A DNA stretch of 64,000 nucleotides from Comamonadaceae bacterium 2PF. GTDB taxonomy: Bacteria > Pseudomonadota > Gammaproteobacteria > Burkholderiales > Burkholderiaceae_C. Shown one piece after another: positions 1-8,993 of the stretch. The stretch lies in the NCBI GenBank assembly GCA_005502875.1, contig SCMV01000017.1:1-64000 (forward strand). Direction: 5' to 3'. The position numbers and the translations under genes are program-made. The notes beneath the pieces are model-generated. The model did not search any database and was not told where the DNA came from. It saw only the letters and a list, made by a program, of their open reading frames with translations. Position 1 is the first letter of the stretch. Every line of letters starts with the position of its first letter.

Positions 1-224
1 CCTTGTCCCTGGCCTCGCGCCTGCCTGACGGGCTGCCCGGCGAACCGCAGGCCTTCCGCCAGGTCCTCATCGACGCCTGGCTGCCGCTGTCGCAATGCCT
101 CAACAGCCTGGGCCGCAGCCTGGGACATGGCGACGCCTACCCCTTCGTTCTGAGCGAGACCGTGCTGGACAAGCTGTGCTTCGTCCATGGCGTGGCCGCT
201 CGCTCTCTTGCATCCGCCCCTTGA
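1..224 (+). CDS. C-terminal end of a putative zinc-binding metallopeptidase family protein (partial)
   Basis: Only the last 73 or so residues are in the window; the gene starts upstream of base 1 and reads in the frame whose codons begin at base 3, ending at TGA 222-224. The tail WLPLSQCLNSLGRSLGHGD followed by YPFVLSETVLDKLCFVH matches the C-terminus of the family annotated as putative zinc-binding peptidase, which carries an N-terminal zinc ribbon and a central peptidase-like domain. The metal-binding part is outside the window, so activity cannot be judged. The catalase gene follows 21 bases downstream on the same strand. Confidence 0.6.
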   Translation, partial: LSLASRLPDGLPGEPQAFRQVLIDAWLPLSQCLNSLGRSLGHGDAYPFVLSETVLDKLCFVHGVAARSLASAP

Positions 225-245
225 ATCCAGACCACAGGAAGAACC

Positions 246-2321
246 ATGCCCCGTTCCCAGACACCCGCCTTCAAACCCGAGCACCCCGGAGCCGGCCAGG
301 AGTGGCATCAGCGCGCACAAGCCGAGCAGCCCAGGCTGACCACCCACGACGGCGCCGTCGTGTCAGACAACCAGAACACCCTGAAAGCGCATGCAAGGGG
401 CCCCTCGCTGCTCGCCGATGTGGTGCTGCAAGAAAAACTCTCTCAGTTCGACCGTGAACGCATCCCTGAACGCGTGGTGCACGCCCGAGGCTCGGGCGCA
501 CACGGCCACTTCGAGCTAACCGAATCGCTGGCTCACTACACCACGGCCAAAGTGCTGACCCAGGTGGGACACCAGACCCCGGTGTTCGCCAGGTTGTCGA
601 CCGTGGCAGGGCCTCAGGGCTCGGCCGACACGGTGCGGGACGTGCGCGGCTTCGCCGTCAAGTTCTACACCGAGGAGGGCAACTGGGACCTGGTGGGCAA
701 CAACATCCCCGTCTTCTTCATCCAGGACGCGATGAAGTTTCCCGACCTCGTGCACGCCGTCAAGCGAGAGCCCGATCGCGGCTTCCCGTCGGCGGCATCG
801 GCGCACGACACGTTCTGGGACTTCGCCTCGCACATGCCCGAGTCGCTGCACATGCTGCAGTGGGTGATGAGCGACCGCGCGATCCCGCGCTCGCTGCGCA
901 CGATGGAGGGCTTCGGCGTGCACACCTTCAAGCTGGTCAATGCCGAGGGAGAGGTCACGCTGGTGAAGTACCACTGGCGCCCTCGGCTGGGCCTGCAGTC
1001 CCTGGTCTGGGACGAGGCGGTCAAGATCGCCGGCGCCGACCCCGACTTCCACCGGCGAGACCTGTGGGAAGCCATCGACCGAGGCGACTTCCCCGTGTGG
1101 GACCTGGCTGTGCAACTGTTCACCGAAGCCGATGCGCAGGCCTTTGGTTTCGACCCGCTGGACGCAACCAAGCTCATCCCGGAGGAGCAGGTGCCACTGA
1201 AGGTGATCGGTCACATGGTGCTCGATCGCAACCCCGACAACTTCTTTGCCGAGACGGAGCAGGTGGCGTTTTGCCCCAGCCGCATCTTGCCCGGCATGGA
1301 CTTCAGCGACGACCCGTTGCTGCACGGTCGCTTGTTTTCGTACCGCGACACCCAGACCCACCGCCTAGGCAGCGTGAACTTTCAGCAGCTGCCCATCAAC
1401 AGGGCGCGCTGCCCTGTGCATCACTTCTACCGCGACGGGGCCATGCAGACGAACACCCCCAGCGGCCAGGTGGCCTACGAGCCCAACGGGCTGGCACCCA
1501 AGGGACCACGCGAGCACCCCGATGGTTTGAGGGCCGCACCAGGCCATGACGGCATCGGGCCTCGCTCGCGCGAGCGCGCAAGCAGTTTCGGTGAACACCA
1601 TCAACAGGCCAGGCGCTTCTACCTCAGCCAGACCGAGGTGGAGCAAACGCACATCGCCGCGGCCTTTGTCTTCGAGCTCTCCAAGGTCAACGCCGCCGAG
1701 ATCAGGCAACGCATGGTGGCTCAGCTGCGCACCGTTCACGAAGACCTGGGTCAGCGCGTGGCGCGGGGGCTCGGACTCGAGCCTGTGCCCGCCCCGATGC
1801 CCCTGAGCACCCCGGTGAGGGACCTGCCGGCCTCACCCGCGCTGGGCCTGATCGGCAAGATGAAACTCACGCTCGAAGGACGCGCCATCGGCGTGCTGAT
1901 CCACGACGGCAGCAACGCCAGCACGCTCAAGAAGCTCAAGGACACCTTGCGCAACACCGGTGCCCGCGTGGTCACCGTCGCCCCGCGCCGCCTGGACGTG
2001 ACCCTGTCCGATGGCAAGAAGGTCGAGGCCGACGCCCAGCTCGCTGGCGCCCCGTCCGTGCTGTTCGACGCCATCGCCGTGTTGCTGGCGCCCAGAGCCG
2101 CCGACGAGCTGGCCCACCAGGATGCGGCACTGGGCTTCGTGCGCGATGCCCACGCCCACCTCAAGGCCATCTGCATGGACGAAGGCGGCCAGACGCTGCT
2201 GCAGGCCGCGGACCTCTTGCCCGATCGGTTCTACTTCCCGGTGAGCCAGATCCGTGATTTCATGGGCGGCGCAGCCACCCGCCTCTGGGAGAGAGAGTCG
2301 CGCCTGCGGCCTCAACCCTGA
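246..2321 (+). CDS. katE: Large-subunit catalase, HPII/KatE type
   Basis: Haem catalase that dismutates hydrogen peroxide to water and oxygen in the cytoplasm. At 691 residues it is a large-subunit (clade 2) enzyme, about 200 longer than small-subunit catalases. Catalytic His79 lies in [12 protein letters not shown], the conserved Asn152 in [12 protein letters not shown], and the proximal haem tyrosine Tyr366 in [14 protein letters not shown]. After the catalase core, residues from about 535 form the class I glutamine-amidotransferase-like (flavodoxin-like) C-terminal domain typical of HPII. The ATG at 246 follows an AGGAAGA ribosome-binding sequence. Stationary-phase or stress control is typical of the family, but I see no specific operator. 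Confidence 0.95.
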   Translation: MPRSQTPAFKPEHPGAGQEWHQRAQAEQPRLTTHDGAVVSDNQNTLKAHARGPSLLADVVLQEKLSQFDRERIPERVVHARGSGAHGHFELTESLAHYTTAKVLTQVGHQTPVFARLSTVAGPQGSADTVRDVRGFAVKFYTEEGNWDLVGNNIPVFFIQDAMKFPDLVHAVKREPDRGFPSAASAHDTFWDFASHMPESLHMLQWVMSDRAIPRSLRTMEGFGVHTFKLVNAEGEVTLVKYHWRPRLGLQSLVWDEAVKIAGADPDFHRRDLWEAIDRGDFPVWDLAVQLFTEADAQAFGFDPLDATKLIPEEQVPLKVIGHMVLDRNPDNFFAETEQVAFCPSRILPGMDFSDDPLLHGRLFSYRDTQTHRLGSVNFQQLPINRARCPVHHFYRDGAMQTNTPSGQVAYEPNGLAPKGPREHPDGLRAAPGHDGIGPRSRERASSFGEHHQQARRFYLSQTEVEQTHIAAAFVFELSKVNAAEIRQRMVAQLRTVHEDLGQRVARGLGLEPVPAPMPLSTPVRDLPASPALGLIGKMKLTLEGRAIGVLIHDGSNASTLKKLKDTLRNTGARVVTVAPRRLDVTLSDGKKVEADAQLAGAPSVLFDAIAVLLAPRAADELAHQDAALGFVRDAHAHLKAICMDEGGQTLLQAADLLPDRFYFPVSQIRDFMGGAATRLWERESRLRPQP

Positions 2322-2354
2322 TAGAACCCACCATTGACCATCGGACGCGCCGAC

Positions 2355-2855
2355 ATGCCCGCCAAACACATGACATCACCCCTCCCAACCCGCCTGATTG
2401 CCGGCGCCCTGGTCATCGGCGGGCTGCTCGGTTCACTCGCCCACGCCGACTCGATCGGCGAAGTCGACACCGTCTTCAAGCTGATCGGCCCGGATCACAA
2501 GATCGTGGTCGATGCGCACGACGACCCCAAGGTGCAGGGCGTGACCTGCTACGTCTCGCGGGCCAAGACCGGTGGCGTCAAAGGCGCGCTCGGCCTGGCC
2601 GAGGACCGCTCCGAGGCGTCCATCGCCTGCCGGCAGACCGGGCCGATCAGCGTCAAAGGCAAGCTGCCACGTCAGGAAGAGGTGTTCACCGAACGCACCT
2701 CGCTGGTCTTCAAGCGCCTGCGCATCGTGCGCATGCTCGACCCCGAGCGCCAGACCCTGGTCTACCTGAGCTACTCAGACCGCCTCATCGAGGGCTCGCC
2801 GGACAACAGCATCTCGGTGGTGCCGGCGCCGGGCGTGCCGATGCCCAAGGACTGA
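2355..2855 (+). CDS. creA: CreA family secreted protein
   Basis: A 166-residue protein with a cleavable signal peptide (basic start, then [18 protein letters not shown]), followed by a mature domain beginning [19 protein letters not shown]. The stretch [23 protein letters not shown] and the later [10 protein letters not shown] are hallmarks of CreA (DUF1358/YjfY-like) periplasmic proteins, whose biochemical role is not established. The two cysteines could form a disulfide. Start is ATG 2355 or ATG 2370; no strong ribosome-binding site separates them, and a TTG at 2334 is less likely. It follows katE by 33 bases and may be co-transcribed. Confidence 0.85.
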   Translation: MPAKHMTSPLPTRLIAGALVIGGLLGSLAHADSIGEVDTVFKLIGPDHKIVVDAHDDPKVQGVTCYVSRAKTGGVKGALGLAEDRSEASIACRQTGPISVKGKLPRQEEVFTERTSLVFKRLRIVRMLDPERQTLVYLSYSDRLIEGSPDNSISVVPAPGVPMPKD

Positions 2856-2860
2856 GCCGC

Positions 2861-2878
2861 TGCGGGGCGCGCCCCGCA
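2861..2878. terminator. Perfect GC palindrome after creA, terminator-like
   Basis: TGCGGGGCGCGCCCCGCA is an 18-base perfect inverted repeat starting six bases after the creA stop. It can form a very stable hairpin. No T tract follows on the plus strand (AAACGGTAAC comes next), so it is a weak or Rho-assisted terminator at best, or an mRNA 3'-end stabiliser. Confidence 0.4.
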
Positions 2879-2998
2879 AACGGTAACAATTTGCCCCGGA
2901 TGGGGGGACAGGGCCTGACTCGGGGGGCGCTTAAAGTCGCGCCTGCACGGGCAACGCACCCGCGCGCCACACGAATCACCCAGAGAGCACCCGACCCC

Positions 2999-3637
2999 AT
3001 GTCCCGGCCCTTCATCGTCATCGGCGACCGCACCGACCACGGCGGCGTCGTCATCGGCTCCTCGCAAACCACCGACACGCACGGCAAACGCATCGCCCGC
3101 GTGGGCGACCAGGTCACTTGCCCGAAGAAGGGCCATGGCGGCACCACCGTCATCGTCTCGGGCGACCCGACGATGATCATCGACGGGCAGCCGGCGGCGC
3201 GGCATGGCGACAAGTGCGCGTGTGGGGCGACGTTGATTTCGGGGCAGGCCGTCTCGACAGTTGGAGGAGGTGGCGGTGGCGGTGTCAGTCATGGCCGCAG
3301 CAGTGAAAGATCTAGCGCTGGCGCCCAATCAACTGATGGAGCGAAAGAAGCGCTGAAAGCAGCGGGGCTGTTCAGTTCGTTGTTACCCGAGAACCACGAC
3401 TACGACATTCACTTTGTTGTCCGTGACGAAGCAACAGGGAAAGCGCTGCCTAAGGTCTCGTACAAGATCACCCTGGAGGACGGTCGCTCAATCACAGGCG
3501 TCACCGACACACAGGGGCTGACGGAAAAAATCAGTTCAAACATCAAACAAAAAGCGACTTTGGAGGTTCATCACCATGGCGATAACAGCGACGGCGGAGC
3601 TGACTCCCAAAACCGATACGACACCTGCTGTTGCTGA
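2999..3637 (+). CDS. PAAR domain protein, T6SS spike adaptor with C-terminal extension
   Basis: A 212-residue protein. Residues 1-90 are a PAAR domain (RPFIVIGDRTDHGGVVI, VARVGDQVTCPKKGHGG-like zinc strand, DGQPAARHGDKCACGATLI), the conical tip that sharpens the VgrG spike of type VI secretion systems. A seven-glycine linker follows at about residues 90-97. Then comes a beta-rich segment (DYDIHFVVRDEATGKALP, YKITLEDGRSITGVTDTQGLTE) like the transthyretin or Ig-like modules that hold cargo. ATG 2999 was chosen because the PAAR motif begins at once; the frame is open further upstream. No other T6SS gene is in the window. The effector-like gene overlaps its 3' end by 62 bases. Confidence 0.85.
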   Translation: MSRPFIVIGDRTDHGGVVIGSSQTTDTHGKRIARVGDQVTCPKKGHGGTTVIVSGDPTMIIDGQPAARHGDKCACGATLISGQAVSTVGGGGGGGVSHGRSSERSSAGAQSTDGAKEALKAAGLFSSLLPENHDYDIHFVVRDEATGKALPKVSYKITLEDGRSITGVTDTQGLTEKISSNIKQKATLEVHHHGDNSDGGADSQNRYDTCCC

Positions 3638-4169
3638 GGTGCCCGCCAAGGACAAAAGCGGAGCCCAATGGGTGAGTCGATTTCCAGGCAGCGCCAGCCT
3701 TGACGATCTGGATCCAACATTCAAAGCAAAAGTGGAGAAGTTCATCGGCGCGATCAAGTCCGCAGGTGGTGCCGTCAACATCGCTGCGACCTATCGCCCA
3801 AGGGAGCGTGCGTACCTGATGCACTACAGCTCAAAGATTTCCCGAGGAGAGATCACCGCAGACAAAGTCCCCGCCATGGATGGCGTGAACATCGACTGGG
3901 TTCATGCCACCGACGAAGAGTCCAAAAAGGCGGCATCGAACATGACCAAGGGATACGGGATCGTCTATCCACCGGCCCTGATCTCTCGCCACACCGAGCG
4001 CGCAGCAATCGACATGACGATCACAGGTGTTGTTGACAAGAAAATCAAGAACGCATCAGGTGCAGATGTCGAGATCAAGAAACTGAGTGACCTGAATGCT
4101 GTGGGAGCCACTTACGGCGTGAACAAGCTCGTTTCAGACCCACCTCATTGGTCAGACGATGGTCACTAA
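3576..4169 (+). CDS. M15-like peptidoglycan peptidase, candidate T6SS effector
   Basis: A 197-residue protein with no signal peptide. The motif SRHTERAAIDM (His139, Asp146) matches the SxHxxGxAxD zinc site of M15/VanY-type D,D- or L,D-peptidases, with Arg in place of the usual Gly. DPPHWS near the end supplies the third ligand, His191. ATYRPRERAYLMHY resembles the substrate-proximal strand of this fold. Expected role: cleaving peptidoglycan peptides after injection into a rival's periplasm. The ATG at 3576 is preceded by GGAGG at about 3561 and lies inside the PAAR gene in another frame, implying translational coupling. Its stop overlaps the next gene. Effector status is inference from context. 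Confidence 0.7.
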   Translation: MAITATAELTPKTDTTPAVAEVPAKDKSGAQWVSRFPGSASLDDLDPTFKAKVEKFIGAIKSAGGAVNIAATYRPRERAYLMHYSSKISRGEITADKVPAMDGVNIDWVHATDEESKKAASNMTKGYGIVYPPALISRHTERAAIDMTITGVVDKKIKNASGADVEIKKLSDLNAVGATYGVNKLVSDPPHWSDDGH

Positions 4170-4698
4170 GCTCATCACATTCATGACATTCGTACTGGCT
4201 TCCTCGCCGGTACTGTCCTCCGAAGTACGCCATGCCATCATCCATTTAGATGGATTCGGGCACGGAGTTTTGATCACTGATTCACCACTGGGAGACCAGG
4301 CCTCAGTGGACATTCAATATCCATCGGGCCAACTTAACGCAGCTTGTTGCAAACGCCTCACCGCGACAGATTTCAGCAAGGCATCGCCAGACAGCGTGTT
4401 GACCACCAATGAGATGAGTGGAGAGCAACCCTTCGTCTATCGCGTGCGCATTCCGAAGCTTTGGGCTGAAACCGCTTTCATCGGGATGGCAGCATTTGGT
4501 CAAGGCATCAAGACGCGCAACATCGGCGATCAACTCGAGTCCATCGACAATCGAGGCAGAACGCGTCGATCAAACATCTGCACCAGTCATGAGGGCGTGC
4601 ACCTCACCGATGGGGCAGGTAAAACAATGCGCACGCACCTGTATTTGTCACTTGGATACGAATTGGAGACGATCTCCTGTCCGTCCACCATCAATTGA
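4159..4698 (+). CDS. Secreted small protein, candidate immunity protein of the M15 effector
   Basis: A 179-residue protein with an N-terminal signal peptide (MVTKLITFMTFVLASSPVLSS) and no recognisable family. The mature part has six cysteines (AACCKR, NICTSH, ISCPS among them), compatible with disulfides in the periplasm. The start ATG at 4159 lies 11 bases inside the preceding hydrolase gene, the tight arrangement usual for effector-immunity pairs. A periplasmic location is where an immunity protein against a wall hydrolase would be needed. Codon use is less GC-biased than in flanking genes. The alternative is an unrelated periplasmic protein. Confidence 0.6.
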   Translation: MVTKLITFMTFVLASSPVLSSEVRHAIIHLDGFGHGVLITDSPLGDQASVDIQYPSGQLNAACCKRLTATDFSKASPDSVLTTNEMSGEQPFVYRVRIPKLWAETAFIGMAAFGQGIKTRNIGDQLESIDNRGRTRRSNICTSHEGVHLTDGAGKTMRTHLYLSLGYELETISCPSTIN

Positions 4699-7612
4699 CG
4701 GCCGCAATCCGACGCCCCGACCCCGGCGGCACGCAGGTGTAGGTCACCTCCTGGCCGGCCACGTTGGCCAGGCTGCGCAGGGCCGCATCGGTGCGGCGGC
4801 TGCCGTCGCTGCCCACGAAGGCGTTGGCGGCGGCATCGAACCAGAAGCCGCGTCGCAAGCCGGTCTCCACCGTGTGCGCCACCAGGTCGCACTCGGTCAC
4901 CTGGCCGCCCAGCAGCTTGGACACGAAGGGCGTCTTCGCGCGCTGGATCAGCAGGTCGATGCGTGGCCAGGCGGCCAGGCGCTGCCCCGCGTCGGCGCTC
5001 AGGGTGACCTGCTGGCCCACGATGGGCGCCAGGTCGCTGTCCATGGCGTGCATGAAGTCCGAGACGTCGCGGCGGGTCTGGTTCGGGTTGAGCAGCGGGA
5101 AGCCTGAGTTCAGCGTGGGCTGGAACACGCGCACCGTGAAGAAGTGCGCCAGCAGGTCGACGGTGCCGTCGTGCACGAAGCCGAAGCCGCGCACCTGGTC
5201 GCCCTGGTGGCCCGTGTCAGGCGCCGTCGCAAACGGGATGGCAGGTGAGCCAAAGCGCCCGATCTTGGCGTACATGTTGCGCAGGTGGGGCACCTTCACG
5301 ATTTGCGAGATGCCCTCGAAGCTTTGCATCTTGCCCGTGCCGTACAGGCCCTGGGCCGCGTCCACCGTGTGGCAGCCGTTGCAGTTGTGGCTCTTGACGA
5401 AGGCGCGCAGGTTGCCGATCTCGGGCACCAGGATGCCGTCTGACGGGCGGTCGCCGAAGTAGAAATCGAAGCCGCGCTTTTGCGCCGCCGTCAGCGAGTT
5501 GTCGAGGTTGCGGATCGGGTTGGGCTGCAGTTGCACCTGCAGCATGAAGTCGGCGAAGGCCTGCATGCCGCCTTCGCTCATCGGCGCGGGGTTGCCCAGC
5601 AGCCCTTCGAAGGCCGGCGCGAAGTTCTTGAACGACAGCACCGCGTCGTCGGCATGCACACCAAAGAAGCCGTTGGAGCGGTCGCCGCGCCAGTGCATCG
5701 CGCCGGAGTTGGCCATGCCCTTGAGCGTCTGCGTGGTCATCGGGCCCTTCATGGGGTGGAAGTCCTTGGGGTCGTCGCTGCCGTTGATCTTGACCTTGGG
5801 GTTGGGCTGGAACAGGAACTTGGCCACCTGGAACTCGGTCTCGCGGGTGAACTCCTGCTTCATCGGGCTCTTGGTGACCACGTCATCCGGGTTGCCCAGG
5901 TCCCAGGCCAGGTCGTCCATGTCGCCGAAGGTGTGGCAGCTGGCGCACGATGCCTCGCCATTGGCCGACGAGAGGTTGGCGTCGTACAGGAAGGGCCGAC
6001 CGGCGATCACCGACGCCGGCTCGGGGTTGGGCAGCGCGGCCTTGGCCACTTCGCTTCGCCCCGACAGGCTCAGCACCTTGACGGCGTTGTCGAAGCGGGT
6101 CATGACGTACATGCGGTCGCGCGACTCGTCGAGCACCAGGCCGCTGGGCCCACCGCCGCTGACGGTGATGTAGCGGGCGCTGGCCGTGCGCGGGTTGAAA
6201 GTGTCGTTCTCCAGCTCGGTGGTGTCGAACACGCCGATGCGGCTGGAGCCGTTGGCGGCCACGAACAGCGTGCGCCCGTCGCGGGTGACGGCCATCTCCA
6301 TGGGGCTGGCCAGGCTGTGCTGCTTGGCGGCGGCGTCAAAGCCGGGGTCGTTGGCCAGCTTGCTGTAGTCGATGTGCTTGTTGAGGTGGCGCGGCAGCAC
6401 CTGGCCATTGCCCACCACCGTGATGCGCGACAGCGCGATCTTGCCCTGCACCGTCGAGCCGCCATGCTTGCCCGGGCCCTCGAAGCGCGTGAGGTTGTTG
6501 GCCTCGGTGTTGGTGACGTAGAGCTTGCCGGTCACCGGGTTGGTGGCCATGTTGAACAGCGTCGTGCCCACGTGCGCGTAGATGGCCTTGTCGGTCAGCG
6601 CGTTGGCGTCGACCGCGAAGACGTCCTTGTCGGGCAGGTTGAAGCGCATGGCCGGCGTCCAGTTGCGGCCGATCACGTCCTGCCATTGGCCCTTGTCGCG
6701 GTTGAACTTGACGATGAGCCCGGTCTTGGGTGCGGGCTTGCCTTCGGCGTTGGTGGCCGGACCCAGCCGACCACCGGGCGACTTCGTGCCCTTGATGTCG
6801 CAAGGCTTGTTGAGCTCGAAGCTTTCGCACACCAGCTCTTCGTTGACCGATGCCGTCTGGTTGCCCGACTTGAACGCGGCCACGTAGACCGTGTTGCGGT
6901 CGGGGCTGACGGCCAGCGCACGTGGCGTGTCGGCGAAGAAATTCATGATGCGCACCGGCACCCCGCCGACTTGCGGCGAGAGGTTGTCGGGGTTGAACAC
7001 CCAGACGTCGGCGCGCGGCACCCCGGGGGTGGTGAGCTTGGGGTCGCCCGCGCCGGGCACGCCCTTGAGCGAGACGTGCGTGAGCTGCTGGCCCCGGTGG
7101 GCCGCGGTGACGAAGGCCTTGGCGGGCGTGCCGGCGAAGACGATGTCGCGAGGCTCGTCTCCGACGAGCAGGGTGCGCACCACGCGCGGCGTGCCCTGCA
7201 GGCTGACCACGCTCACGCTGTCGGACAGGTGGTTGACCACCCAGACCTCGCTGGCGTTGCGCACCGCCACGGACACCGGCTCCAGCCCCACGGGCACGCG
7301 CGCGGCCAGTTGCAGCCCGGACGCCGTGACGTTGAACACCTCCAGCGTGTTGTTGGGCGTGTTGACCGCGAACAGCTTCGTGCCGTCGGCCGACAGGGCC
7401 AGCGGGCGGACATGGCCGCTTTCAAAAGCGATGAAGTCTGGGGCCGCAGCTTGGGCGGGAGCGTGGGCCTGAATGGCGATCAGCGCGGCACCGGTGGCGG
7501 CGGCGAACGCCGATGCGAGCGTGGACGCGAAGCCAGCCGGGCGCGAGGGGCGCAAATGGCGCGACACGGCGATCGAGCCGCTGGGCTGACGATGGCGGGG
7601 GGTGGGGGGCAT
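4691..7612 (-). CDS. Secreted beta-propeller protein with two c-type haem sites
   Basis: A 973-residue exported protein. The N-terminal signal ends around AQAAAPD. The first 500 or so residues are YVTN/YncE-like propeller repeats (LALSADGTKLFAVNTPNNTL, VPVGLEPVSVAVRNASEVWV, MAVTRDGRTLFVAANGSS). The C-terminal half resembles di-haem cytochrome c peroxidase/MauG proteins, with haem-c motifs CASCH at residue 556 and CNGCH at residue 744. ATG 7612 was chosen over an upstream in-frame start because AGGAGA sits seven bases before it. It probably acts in the periplasm as an oxidase, peroxidase or electron carrier; the substrate is unknown. Its stop shares the palindrome TCAATTGA with the convergent gene. 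Confidence 0.8.
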   Translation of the reverse strand: MPPTPRHRQPSGSIAVSRHLRPSRPAGFASTLASAFAAATGAALIAIQAHAPAQAAAPDFIAFESGHVRPLALSADGTKLFAVNTPNNTLEVFNVTASGLQLAARVPVGLEPVSVAVRNASEVWVVNHLSDSVSVVSLQGTPRVVRTLLVGDEPRDIVFAGTPAKAFVTAAHRGQQLTHVSLKGVPGAGDPKLTTPGVPRADVWVFNPDNLSPQVGGVPVRIMNFFADTPRALAVSPDRNTVYVAAFKSGNQTASVNEELVCESFELNKPCDIKGTKSPGGRLGPATNAEGKPAPKTGLIVKFNRDKGQWQDVIGRNWTPAMRFNLPDKDVFAVDANALTDKAIYAHVGTTLFNMATNPVTGKLYVTNTEANNLTRFEGPGKHGGSTVQGKIALSRITVVGNGQVLPRHLNKHIDYSKLANDPGFDAAAKQHSLASPMEMAVTRDGRTLFVAANGSSRIGVFDTTELENDTFNPRTASARYITVSGGGPSGLVLDESRDRMYVMTRFDNAVKVLSLSGRSEVAKAALPNPEPASVIAGRPFLYDANLSSANGEASCASCHTFGDMDDLAWDLGNPDDVVTKSPMKQEFTRETEFQVAKFLFQPNPKVKINGSDDPKDFHPMKGPMTTQTLKGMANSGAMHWRGDRSNGFFGVHADDAVLSFKNFAPAFEGLLGNPAPMSEGGMQAFADFMLQVQLQPNPIRNLDNSLTAAQKRGFDFYFGDRPSDGILVPEIGNLRAFVKSHNCNGCHTVDAAQGLYGTGKMQSFEGISQIVKVPHLRNMYAKIGRFGSPAIPFATAPDTGHQGDQVRGFGFVHDGTVDLLAHFFTVRVFQPTLNSGFPLLNPNQTRRDVSDFMHAMDSDLAPIVGQQVTLSADAGQRLAAWPRIDLLIQRAKTPFVSKLLGGQVTECDLVAHTVETGLRRGFWFDAAANAFVGSDGSRRTDAALRSLANVAGQEVTYTCVPPGSGRRIAAVN

Positions 7613-7635
7613 GCGATGTCTCCTGTCAAAACATT

Positions 7636-7650
7636 TTTCGTTTATCGAAA
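7636..7650. promoter_or_regulatory. Inverted repeat upstream of the propeller-cytochrome gene
   Basis: TTTCG-TTTAT-CGAAA lies 24-38 bases upstream of the ATG at 7612, in an AT-rich patch of the otherwise GC-rich 142-base gap. On the minus strand a TTGTAA and a GATAAA spaced 17 bases could be the promoter hexamers; the repeat overlaps the GATAAA. Operator function is inference. Confidence 0.3.
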
Positions 7651-7754
7651 CACCGTCATTCACTTACAAAATCACACGTCTCCTGAACCGGGCAAACCCC
7701 GGAGCGCGGGTGTCTCTGGCGGCAAAAGGCGTCAGGTCAGGGCAGCGGCCAGGG

Positions 7755-8495
7755 TCAACCCTGGAGCCACTTCATCAGCGCAGGCAACACCAGGGCGGTG
7801 AGCAGGCCATTGAGCCCCATCGACAGGGCGGCGAAAGCGCCGCAGGCCTCGCTCAGCTGGATGGCACGAGAAGTGCCGATGGCATGTGCGCAGGTGCCCA
7901 GGGCAGTGCCCAGGGCCGCATCGTCGCCCGGGCGCAGGCGAGCGAACAACCAGGGGCCGACCACCGCCCCCAACAGGCCCGTGACCAGCACGATGGTCGC
8001 AGCGATGGCCGGGTTGGAACCGATCTCGTGCGCCAGCACGGTGGCCAGCGCGGTGGTGACCGACTTGGTGGTCAGCGAAAGCAGCAGGCCATGGCTGCCA
8101 CCCAAAGCCCAGGCCACCAGCACAGCCGAACCCGTGGCCACCACGCTGCCCACCAGCAGCGCCGCCAAGGTGCTGCGCCAGCGCGCCCTGAGTTGCGTGA
8201 GCTCGCCGTACAGCGGGATGGCCAGGGCCACGATGGCCGGCCCCAGCATCCAGTGCAGAAAGCGCGTGCCCTCGAAGTAGGTGGCGTAGGGCATGCCGAT
8301 GGCCTTGAGCGCCACGATGACGATGGCCACGGCCAGGACCAGCGGATGAAAAAAGGGCGACTGCCCGGCCCGGCGGTGCAGCCAGGTGCCCGCGGCGTAA
8401 GCCGACAGCGTCAGGCCCAGCGGGAAGATGGGGTGGGCCAGGACGGCCTGGGCGGCCTGTGCTGCCAGGGTGGAAGCCAGCATGGGCTCAGTCAT
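7755..8495 (-). CDS. lrgB: LrgB/CidB family membrane protein
   Basis: A 246-residue polytopic membrane protein. Family features include SPFFHPLVLAVAIVIVALKA near the N-terminus, FLHWMLGPAIVALAIPLY and SLTTKSVTTALA. In Gram-positive bacteria LrgAB/CidAB are holin-like modulators of autolysis, and LrgAB has also been linked to pyruvate uptake. The gene starts at ATG 8495, eight bases inside the end of lrgA (ATGACTGA overlap), so the pair is translationally coupled. It is the last gene of the dctA-lrgA-lrgB run. Confidence 0.9.
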   Translation of the reverse strand: MTEPMLASTLAAQAAQAVLAHPIFPLGLTLSAYAAGTWLHRRAGQSPFFHPLVLAVAIVIVALKAIGMPYATYFEGTRFLHWMLGPAIVALAIPLYGELTQLRARWRSTLAALLVGSVVATGSAVLVAWALGGSHGLLLSLTTKSVTTALATVLAHEIGSNPAIAATIVLVTGLLGAVVGPWLFARLRPGDDAALGTALGTCAHAIGTSRAIQLSEACGAFAALSMGLNGLLTALVLPALMKWLQG

Positions 8496-8961
8496 GGCGC
8501 CCCCCCTGATCACCCTGCTGCACTGGATCCGCCGCACCGGCCGGTGCCTCGACCCCATCGAAGCGGCTGAACCAGCGCACCGCCAGCCCGGTGGCCGCCA
8601 TGCCCAGCACGATGCTCACGCACATCGCGGCGGTCAACGGCCAGGCGTCGGCGCGCAGGGCGTCGAACTGCTCCATGATGCCCACGCTCACCGGCACCAG
8701 GAACAGCGGCACCAGCATCAGCAGCGTGTGCCCGGCTCGCTTGACCTCGGGCATCTGCCCTTTGCGCGCCAGCAGCGCGGCCAGCACGAACACCATGCCG
8801 ACCACGGCCGATGGCACAGGCAGCCCGGTCACGGTGACCACGGCCTCGCCGACCAACTGGCCAGCGACCAACAGCACCAGGCCCTGGATCATGAGGAGAA
8901 TGAAAAAGAGGACGTCATCGGGACTGGATTGTCGCCGACGACGTCCCCCTGCATCGGGCAC
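8488..8961 (-). CDS. lrgA: CidA/LrgA family holin-like protein
   Basis: A small protein with four predicted helices (IQGLVLLVAGQLVGEAVV, LPVPSAVVGMVFVLAALL, HTLLMLVPLFLVPVSVGI, PLTAAMCVSIVLGMAATG), the LrgA/CidA arrangement, including PxPxxVxGM. The start is uncertain: GTG 8961 gives 157 residues, ATG 8892 gives a 134-residue protein beginning at the first helix; neither has a strong ribosome-binding site. The C-terminus is short and polar. It lies 32 bases after dctA, and its stop overlaps the lrgB start. Confidence 0.85.
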   Translation of the reverse strand: MPDAGGRRRRQSSPDDVLFFILLMIQGLVLLVAGQLVGEAVVTVTGLPVPSAVVGMVFVLAALLARKGQMPEVKRAGHTLLMLVPLFLVPVSVGIMEQFDALRADAWPLTAAMCVSIVLGMAATGLAVRWFSRFDGVEAPAGAADPVQQGDQGGRHD

Positions 8962-8993
8962 GGGGGCAGCACCCAGGCCGCCCTGCCCTGCGA

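Noticed and set aside
7688-7702. CCGGG-CAAAC-CCCGG as a terminator after lrgB
   Set aside because: It is 50 or more bases past the stop with a 5-base stem and no T tract.
5480-7801. A 773-codon open frame on the plus strand, antisense to the propeller-cytochrome gene
   Set aside because: High GC leaves long frames without stops. The translation is low complexity (Val, Gly, His, Arg-rich) with no family motif, while the minus strand carries signal peptide, propeller repeats and haem motifs.
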